A stretch of 8,902 bases of DNA from CAZWRV01 sp964636325 (GTDB lineage Bacteria > Verrucomicrobiota > Lentisphaeria > Victivallales > GWF2-50-93). The notes under the pieces were generated by a model, which saw nothing but the letters and a program-made list of their open reading frames with translations, was not told where the DNA came from and made no database searches. The first letter of the stretch is position 1. Each line of letters begins with the position of its first letter. Of this stretch, positions 3,944 to 8,902 are shown in pieces. Both the position numbers and the translations under genes were made by a program. The stretch covers positions 1 through 8,902 of the forward strand of contig CAZWRV010000157.1 in assembly GCA_964636325.1 (NCBI GenBank), read 5' to 3'.

Positions 3944-6637
3944 CTACAGTATTTTCAGCGCGACGATTGTGATGTCGTCGGCCTGTTCTGCGCCGCGTGT
4001 AAATTCGGCGAGGTCGCCGTAGATCAACTTGATAGCGTCCTCCGGCTTGAGGCCGCCGGCCTTCAGCATCGACTTTGTGAGCCCTGCCTCCTCGTAGAGC
4101 CTGCCGCCCGCGTCGAAGGCCTCGGTCACGCCGTCGGTATACAGGACGATCGAGTCGCCCTTTTCCAGCCGGACGGAATCGGCGCCGTATGACTGGGAAT
4201 CGTCGACGCCGAGCGGGGTTCCGTGCTTTTTGTTGAGCGGTTCGAGTTTTCCGTCCTTCCTCAGGATGAACGGGGGGTTGTGCCCGGCGTTGGTATACAC
4301 GATGCCTCCGCCGCCGATGTCGAGGATGCAGAGGAAGAACGTGACGAACATCATCGCGCCGTTGTCCGCGCAGAGGTCCTTGTTCATCTCCGCGATGATT
4401 CTTCCGGTGTCAAGGCAGCTGAAGGCCTTCGCCCTCAGGAGCGTCCTGGTGACGGCCATGAAGAGGGAGGCGGGGACGCCCTTGCCGGAGACGTCGCCGA
4501 TCGCGAAGCAGAGGTGCCGGTCGTCGATGAAGAAGAAGTCGTAGAGGTCTCCGCCGACGGCCTTTGCGGGGATCAGCATCGCGTGAATGTCGAACTCGGG
4601 GCGGTTCGGAAAGGCGGGGAACGTGTTGGGGACGATGCTCATCTGAATGTCGTGCGCGATGCGAAGCTCGCTTTCCATCTTTTCCTTGAGGGATGTCTCG
4701 CGGGCCAGGTCGTCGATATATTTCCTTAGGTCGACGCCCATCTGGTTGAATGATTCGGCGAGGTCGGCGAGCTCGTCGCGTGTCCTGACGTCGATGCGGT
4801 GGTCGAATCCGCCGCGGCTGACGATCCTGGTGCCCTGGATGAGCTTCTTGAGGGGCCTCGTGAAGAAGAAAGAGAGCCCGACTATGGCCGCGATCGCAAA
4901 GACCGATACTCCGGCCATGACTCGCGCGACCTTTGTTCTGATTTCGGCCTCGATCCTTGCCTGTGCGTCCGTTGACCTGTAGAGTTCCAGGACGTTTATT
5001 ACCTTGCCGTCCTGATCCGCCACGGGGACCACGTAGCTCGACCATTCGCCCTGGTCGTCCCTGTATGTCCCGCTCTGCGGGGTTTTCTGCCTGAGGGCGT
5101 CGAAGAAGATCCTGCGTTCCTTGGGCACGATGAAGGGCTCGAAGATCGGGCCGCGCCAGTTGTTGATCCCGAAGTAGTAGCGCCCCTGGCGTATCTTGTG
5201 CAGTATCCACTGAGGCGTATATTCGACCTTCGACAATTCGCAGATCCTTTTCGCAGTCCCGTATATCCTTTCATAGGCCTCCCCTCCCCTGTCCTCGGGC
5301 CTGTCGACCGCGCTGAAGTCGGCGGGATCTATCCCGCTGAGTATCGCATGTGCGATGTTGGCGGAACGCCTGAAGGACTCCTCCTGGAGGTTCCTGATGA
5401 ATATCTTGCTGGTCCATATGCCGACAAGCCAGCAGCTTCCTGCCAGCATGGGGATGAAAACCACGATCAGCTTGGCGACGAAGGGGAACCTTAGCCTGGA
5501 GGCGGCAGCGGAAATCGCCCTGTGCCGCCTTGCGCAGGCCAGCAGGACGAGCGCCAAGGCGCAGGCCGCCGCGAAAAGCGGAATGCGCCGTTCGGAATAT
5601 TCGGTGACGCAAGTCGTCACGCCGCCCTCGGACAGTCCGATGAACGCCCCGTTGGCGAGATCGAAGGAATATGCCGCGCCGTCCTTGCCGTTGTAGATCC
5701 TGTTGACCAGAATGTCCGGAAATTGATAGCCCGACTCCAGCGGGGCGACCGTGCCGGCCGTACGGCCGGCGGAATCAAACTGGATCCAGTTGCGGTTGCC
5801 CTTGTTCGCGACGGTGAGGAGTTCCCTTGATGAGGGGGGGATCTTGGCGAAGAAGACGTTTCCGGGAGCAAGAAGATCGTCCTTGCCGAATCCTACGGCA
5901 CCCAGCTCGCCCAGAACCGCGCCCTCGGGGGAATATTCGATTATTTTGCCGCTGTCGGCGGAGGCGGCGAAGAAGCGGCCGTCCTTCGACCTCGTGAAGC
6001 CCATCCAGCCGGTGGACTCCGTGTTCTGCCCGCCAATTTCCAGGACGCCCGGCGGCAGCTCGGCCTTCTCCATGACGGCCGGCTGGGCGGACACGGGGAT
6101 CTTCATGATGCTCCGCCGCCCAGGGCAGTTTGTAAGCACGTACAAGTCCCCGTCGTCCTCGGCGTGGAAGTAAAAGTCGGGATCGGGCTTCATACCGGCA
6201 GTTATGAACGTGAAGAGCGTCCGGGGTTCCGCTCCGAACGACGAATATTTTGCAAGCCTGTAGCCGCTGAACTCCTTGGTTTCGAGGCCGTAGAGGCAGC
6301 TTTCCACAATAATCCCGTCCGGGACGGGCTGGACATGGATTGTCGAATAGAAATATCTGTCGTCGTCATGCTCGATCGGATGTCGCTCCTCCAGTTTCAG
6401 CCCGTTGCCGGCATCCATTCCGGAAAGAACGAGGACGGTGTTCTTCTCGTTCTCCACCACGTAGAGCAGCCCGTCCTTGCATGCGAAGGCAACAGGCACG
6501 TCGAACTTGACATCAGTAAAGCACAGCCGCAATGCAGCGGCGAGGACGGCCGCAGCAAGAAAGATCAGGAGCGCCGGCAGGATCCTGCCGCCGATTCTCA
6601 TCCGGAGAAGAAATGCCTTGTGGTTTTGAAAGTCCAT
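3944..6637 (-). CDS. Membrane sensor protein phosphatase: propeller-like sensor, Cache-like region, HAMP, SpoIIE/PP2C
   Basis: Residue numbers count from the TTG at 6646 (900 residues). Order: membrane segment 20-41; extracytoplasmic beta-rich region 45-350 with repeated short strands (FACKDGLLYVVE, DDGDLYVLTN, DGRFFAASAD) like an NHL/six-bladed propeller; membrane segments 354-372 and 388-411; a second extracytoplasmic region 412-570, Cache-like by position and the SSYVVPVADQDGKVINVLEL strands; membrane segment 573-595; HAMP about 595-648 with DELADLAESFNQM; a coiled coil; and the phosphatase 665-900. The phosphatase has Mg2+ aspartates in GGDLYDFF (D700), GDVSGKG (D718), YTDGVTEA (D838) and ADDIT (D890, D891), all present, so it should be active. 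Such enzymes dephosphorylate serine on STAS-domain anti-sigma antagonists or adaptors. No such partner is in the window. The start is unsettled: ATG 6637 is the better codon and is used here, TTG 6646 is possible, and neither has a clear Shine-Dalgarno site. It is divergent from the surface protein gene. Confidence 0.88.
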   Translation of the reverse strand: MDFQNHKAFLLRMRIGGRILPALLIFLAAAVLAAALRLCFTDVKFDVPVAFACKDGLLYVVENEKNTVLVLSGMDAGNGLKLEERHPIEHDDDRYFYSTIHVQPVPDGIIVESCLYGLETKEFSGYRLAKYSSFGAEPRTLFTFITAGMKPDPDFYFHAEDDGDLYVLTNCPGRRSIMKIPVSAQPAVMEKAELPPGVLEIGGQNTESTGWMGFTRSKDGRFFAASADSGKIIEYSPEGAVLGELGAVGFGKDDLLAPGNVFFAKIPPSSRELLTVANKGNRNWIQFDSAGRTAGTVAPLESGYQFPDILVNRIYNGKDGAAYSFDLANGAFIGLSEGGVTTCVTEYSERRIPLFAAACALALVLLACARRHRAISAAASRLRFPFVAKLIVVFIPMLAGSCWLVGIWTSKIFIRNLQEESFRRSANIAHAILSGIDPADFSAVDRPEDRGGEAYERIYGTAKRICELSKVEYTPQWILHKIRQGRYYFGINNWRGPIFEPFIVPKERRIFFDALRQKTPQSGTYRDDQGEWSSYVVPVADQDGKVINVLELYRSTDAQARIEAEIRTKVARVMAGVSVFAIAAIVGLSFFFTRPLKKLIQGTRIVSRGGFDHRIDVRTRDELADLAESFNQMGVDLRKYIDDLARETSLKEKMESELRIAHDIQMSIVPNTFPAFPNRPEFDIHAMLIPAKAVGGDLYDFFFIDDRHLCFAIGDVSGKGVPASLFMAVTRTLLRAKAFSCLDTGRIIAEMNKDLCADNGAMMFVTFFLCILDIGGGGIVYTNAGHNPPFILRKDGKLEPLNKKHGTPLGVDDSQSYGADSVRLEKGDSIVLYTDGVTEAFDAGGRLYEEAGLTKSMLKAGGLKPEDAIKLIYGDLAEFTRGAEQADDITIVALKIL

Positions 6638-6751
6638 CGGTGCCAATAATATAATGCAGGGCGCATATTTCCAAATGTTTTGGCGGTTGAAACGCCGTCC
6701 TGCGCCCGCTATATTTCCGCGAATCCAGCAAAAGTCAATCGGAAATCCTCC
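6638..6751. promoter_or_regulatory. Divergent promoter region between phosphatase and surface protein genes
   Basis: On the plus strand TTGAAA (6687-6692), a 17-base spacer and TATATT (6710-6715), each 5 of 6 to consensus, form a good sigma-70 promoter. Transcription would start near 6722, giving a leader of about 30 bases to the ATG at 6752. On the minus strand a TATATT (6653-6648) lies close to the phosphatase start without a recognisable -35, so that transcript would be nearly leaderless or use another sigma factor. The two promoters are within about 60 bases, so one regulator could reach both. Confidence 0.55.
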
Positions 6752-8755
6752 ATGAGAAGCTTTAGGATTGAGATATTTGCGACTGTCGTCATCCTCGGCG
6801 CCACCGTCTGCGCCATATTGTTCTCCCCGCTCAGCTTCAAGAGGAAGGCCGCGCCGTCTAAGGACGGAAAGGCCGACGCCGCGGCGGAATCAAGCAAGCG
6901 GAAACCGGACTTGAAACAAAACGCCGGCAAGGGTGGGAAATCCGGCAAGGCCTCGCCTGCCGCCAAGGCGCCGCTCAAGGTCTCGGAATCCCTGCGAAGC
7001 CAGATCAAGGACGAAATCGGAGCAATAGAAAGGCCCGCAGGAAGCGGACGCTTCACCGGCAAGGTCGTCGACAAGAAGGGGAACGCAGTTCCCGGCGCGA
7101 ACGTCAACGCCCAGAGGCAGAACGTCTCGTTCCGGTATTCGAGGAAGAACCAGTGGTGGCGAAGCCAGGATCTCGGCCAGAAGATCGACGCATACCTCCA
7201 GAACTTCAAGGACATGGAGCGCAACAACTACGGCGCCGTCTCCGACGCGCAGGGCAGATTCGTGATCAAAGGCCTCCCCGACGGAAGATACTACCTCTCC
7301 GCCTGGGCGGAAGGCTTCGCCAACGACTATTCCAACTACAGGCTCTATGAGCCGGACGCGGAGGTGACAATAGTCGTCAAGCCCGTCCTGGAACTCAAGG
7401 TGCTTGTCCTCGCCCCAGACGGGGATCCGGCGCAGTCCGCCAGGTTGTCATTAGGCAGGCAGGCAACCGGCGGAATGGGCGGCGCCACCTGGCAGGCCGA
7501 CTGGACTGCGGAAGATCCCGTCGTGGAAGTCCAGGATGAAGGCATATACGTCCTCAGCGCAAGGGACGAGCAGAGGGGCTGCGCCTCCGATTCTGTAAAC
7601 GTCTCCGTCAAGGCGGGCGCAATGCCGGACGAGGTCGTCCTGAGGCTCGAAGAGTTCCCCGGCGTCAAGGGCAAGGTCATATTCGAGGGCGCATCCGCCG
7701 AGGAAGGCCCGTCCACGATGAACCTTGAAGTCTACGTGATCCAGGTGCCTCAGGACGGCGAACGCACTTGGGAATACCTCCGCCAGGGAATGACTGTCAA
7801 CGTCGGCAGCTACAACAACTACGAATACTGCTTCGACAGGCTCGTCCCCGGAAACTATCTGCTCGGCTGCATGGCCGACAACCGCCTCACAATGGAGGAA
7901 GTGTCCGTAAGCGACAAGATGGTGAAGAAGGATCTGAGGATTCCGCCGCCTGACAGGAAGAAGTCGCTCATCGTCGCAATCCTGGATCCGGCCGGCAACA
8001 TCATCTCCGACTGCCAGATCAGCGCAGGCTACCGCTTCGGCGGCGGCTTCTACGGCGGCCAGACTGCCGCAAGGCTTCTGCCCGACGGCACGTACCGAAT
8101 AGCAATACCGGATCCCGATCCGAACCTCAAGGCCCCGCCGGACAAGATAGAATACGAGGTTAGCGCCAATTCCAACAGCTTCGGCAGCAAAAAGGCGGCA
8201 TGTCCAAATCCGCCCCCCGAACGGCTGACCATCCAGTTCGAGCAGGAGGCCCTCGTCGAAGTCTGCTTCACGAACTACGGCCGCTCCGGATACGAGGAGC
8301 GCTTGGGATTCGGCCTCTTCCCCGAAGCCGAGAAGAACCGCTACTGCTCCGGCAACTACAACAACGCCCCCCGGGTCAGCTCGAAAGGCATTCTCAAGCT
8401 CGGCCCTGTCCAGCCCGGGAAATACGCGTTCGTCCTCTTCATTAAGACGGAACGATGGCAGTATACGCAGATACAGGAACTCTCCATGGACATCTCCGCC
8501 GACGAGAACGCGTTCGACATCGCCCTCCCGGAACTATATACCCTCTCCGTGGCAGCCCCCGCAGACAAGGCCGGACAATATGCCAGCCTTAGGAAGGCGG
8601 GCAACCCCCAGAATCAGATCAACCTTTCCATCCAACTGGGCAAGGACGGCGTCGGCCTCTTCCGCAACCTCGCCGCAGGCTCCTACGTCGTCTGGTTCAA
8701 CGGCAAGGAAACCGAAGTCTCTGTCCCGGAAGACAAGGCAGTCGAACTGGAATGA
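6752..8755 (+). CDS. Membrane-anchored protein with CnaB/carboxypeptidase-regulatory-like beta-sandwich domains
   Basis: This 667-residue protein has one N-terminal hydrophobic segment (about 7-26, FATVVILGATVCAILF) serving as signal anchor. A lysine/alanine/serine/proline linker (about 31-76) follows, then an extracytoplasmic part made of beta-sandwich units. The first unit (about 99-211) is the clearest: FTGKVVDKKGNAVPGANVNA, then DAQGRFVIKGLPDGRYYLSAWAEG-type strands split here by the dashless signature GRFVIKGLPDGRY, as in CarboxypepD_reg/CnaB folds. A WW-rich insertion (about 130-165, NQWWRSQD) interrupts it. Later units reuse the pattern, for example LKVLVLAPDGDP, FPGVKGKVIFEG, LVPGNYLLGC, LIVAILDPAGNI, PDGTYRIAI, VQPGKYAFVL and LAAGSYVVWF, about six in all. 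No protease or glycosidase residues are visible and there is no LPXTG or late membrane segment. It probably has a structural, adhesive or carbohydrate-contact role on the cell envelope. ATG 6752 is chosen for the promoter at 6687-6715 and the signal anchor; its ribosome binding site is weak. Confidence 0.75.
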   Translation: MRSFRIEIFATVVILGATVCAILFSPLSFKRKAAPSKDGKADAAAESSKRKPDLKQNAGKGGKSGKASPAAKAPLKVSESLRSQIKDEIGAIERPAGSGRFTGKVVDKKGNAVPGANVNAQRQNVSFRYSRKNQWWRSQDLGQKIDAYLQNFKDMERNNYGAVSDAQGRFVIKGLPDGRYYLSAWAEGFANDYSNYRLYEPDAEVTIVVKPVLELKVLVLAPDGDPAQSARLSLGRQATGGMGGATWQADWTAEDPVVEVQDEGIYVLSARDEQRGCASDSVNVSVKAGAMPDEVVLRLEEFPGVKGKVIFEGASAEEGPSTMNLEVYVIQVPQDGERTWEYLRQGMTVNVGSYNNYEYCFDRLVPGNYLLGCMADNRLTMEEVSVSDKMVKKDLRIPPPDRKKSLIVAILDPAGNIISDCQISAGYRFGGGFYGGQTAARLLPDGTYRIAIPDPDPNLKAPPDKIEYEVSANSNSFGSKKAACPNPPPERLTIQFEQEALVEVCFTNYGRSGYEERLGFGLFPEAEKNRYCSGNYNNAPRVSSKGILKLGPVQPGKYAFVLFIKTERWQYTQIQELSMDISADENAFDIALPELYTLSVAAPADKAGQYASLRKAGNPQNQINLSIQLGKDGVGLFRNLAAGSYVVWFNGKETEVSVPEDKAVELE

Positions 8756-8756
8756 C

Positions 8757-8801
8757 GTATGAATTCAGCAAATTACGCCCTCTTGCTGAATTCATACCTA
8801 C
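8757..8801. repeat. 15-bp perfect hairpin with GTAG flank, directly after a stop codon
   Basis: GTATGAATTCAGCAA (8757-8771) and TTGCTGAATTCATAC (8783-8797) are perfect 15-bp arms with an 11-base loop. They start one base after the stop of the surface protein gene. On the minus strand the hairpin is preceded immediately by GTAG (8801-8798), as in REP elements. No T-run follows on the plus strand, so protection of the mRNA end is as likely as termination. Confidence 0.75.
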
Positions 8802-8814
8802 GACACGGCATACA

Positions 8815-8888
8815 AGCTTCGCCCTCCAGCGAGTTTCTAACCGACAAAACTGCGAATCTCGCAGATGGCCACTCCTCTGAAACTCGCC
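8815..8888. repeat. Interspersed repeat family A, copy 3
   Basis: This copy matches 31-102 over both ends (2 mismatches in the first 24 bases, 1 in the last 18). GCGAGTTTC (8829-8837) pairs with GAAACTCGC (8879-8887), a 9-bp closing stem. The centre carries its own perfect hairpin, CTGCGA/TCGCAG (8850-8864), absent from the other copies. It follows the GTAG-flanked hairpin behind the surface protein gene and may run on past the window. Confidence 0.75.
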
Positions 8889-8902
8889 CATCTTTGTCGC
8901 GA

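Noticed and set aside
6680..6751. Longer surface-protein start (TTG 6680)
   Set aside because: It would put 24 residues in front of the signal anchor and begins upstream of the promoter's -10 box.

Overview
The window looks like a piece of a moderately GC-rich bacterial chromosome. My best guess is a member of the PVC group, Lentisphaerota/Victivallales-like or a relative. The guess rests on gene style only: a divergent uroporphyrinogen-decarboxylase-fold protein, a SpoIIE-type phosphatase with a large extracytoplasmic sensor, a CnaB/carboxypeptidase-regulatory-like surface protein, and abundant hairpin-type intergenic repeats. No rRNA or other marker gene is present, so this placement is an inference.

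Layout. 1-290: a dense cluster of hairpin repeats lying just beyond the 3' end of the first gene. 306-1538 (-): UroD-fold protein. 1539-1708: divergent intergenic region with several short palindromes and a TATAAT box. 1709-2362 (+): beta-phosphoglucomutase (pgmB-like). 2384-2531: a second hairpin cluster, starting about 20 bases after the pgmB stop. 2532-2741 (+): headless 3' fragment of a gene, starting where that cluster ends. 2742-2969: no intact gene. 3063-3323 and 3311-3721 (+): a Phd/YefM-type antitoxin and a PIN-domain toxin that overlap by 13 bases, with a promoter and a palindromic operator candidate in front. 3722-3943: convergent intergenic region with inverted repeats. 3944-6637 (-): four-transmembrane sensor phosphatase (HAMP + SpoIIE/PP2C). 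6638-6751: divergent promoter region. 6752-8755 (+): membrane-anchored multidomain beta-sandwich protein. 8757-8889: a third hairpin cluster, starting one base after that gene's stop.

How it fits together. pgmB points to use of alpha-glucan or disaccharide phosphorolysis products, but no phosphorylase lies in the window. The phosphatase is the output half of a partner-switching type signalling pathway, yet no anti-sigma kinase or STAS antagonist is next to it. The only gene sharing its upstream region is the surface protein. The toxin-antitoxin pair is AT-richer than its neighbours, is bracketed by two diverged copies of a 30-base sequence about 1.07 kb apart, and is probably an acquired module.

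The most unusual content is intergenic. At least four separate elements are built as hairpins or inverted hairpin pairs. Within elements, arm differences fall largely on both sides of a base pair, so pairing is kept. Several carry GTAG or GGAG directly 5' of the hairpin, as in REP sequences mobilised by RAYT (REP-associated tyrosine) transposases. They sit directly behind the 3' ends of three genes. This looks like a REP/BIME-type system of several sequence families; its transposase is not in this window.
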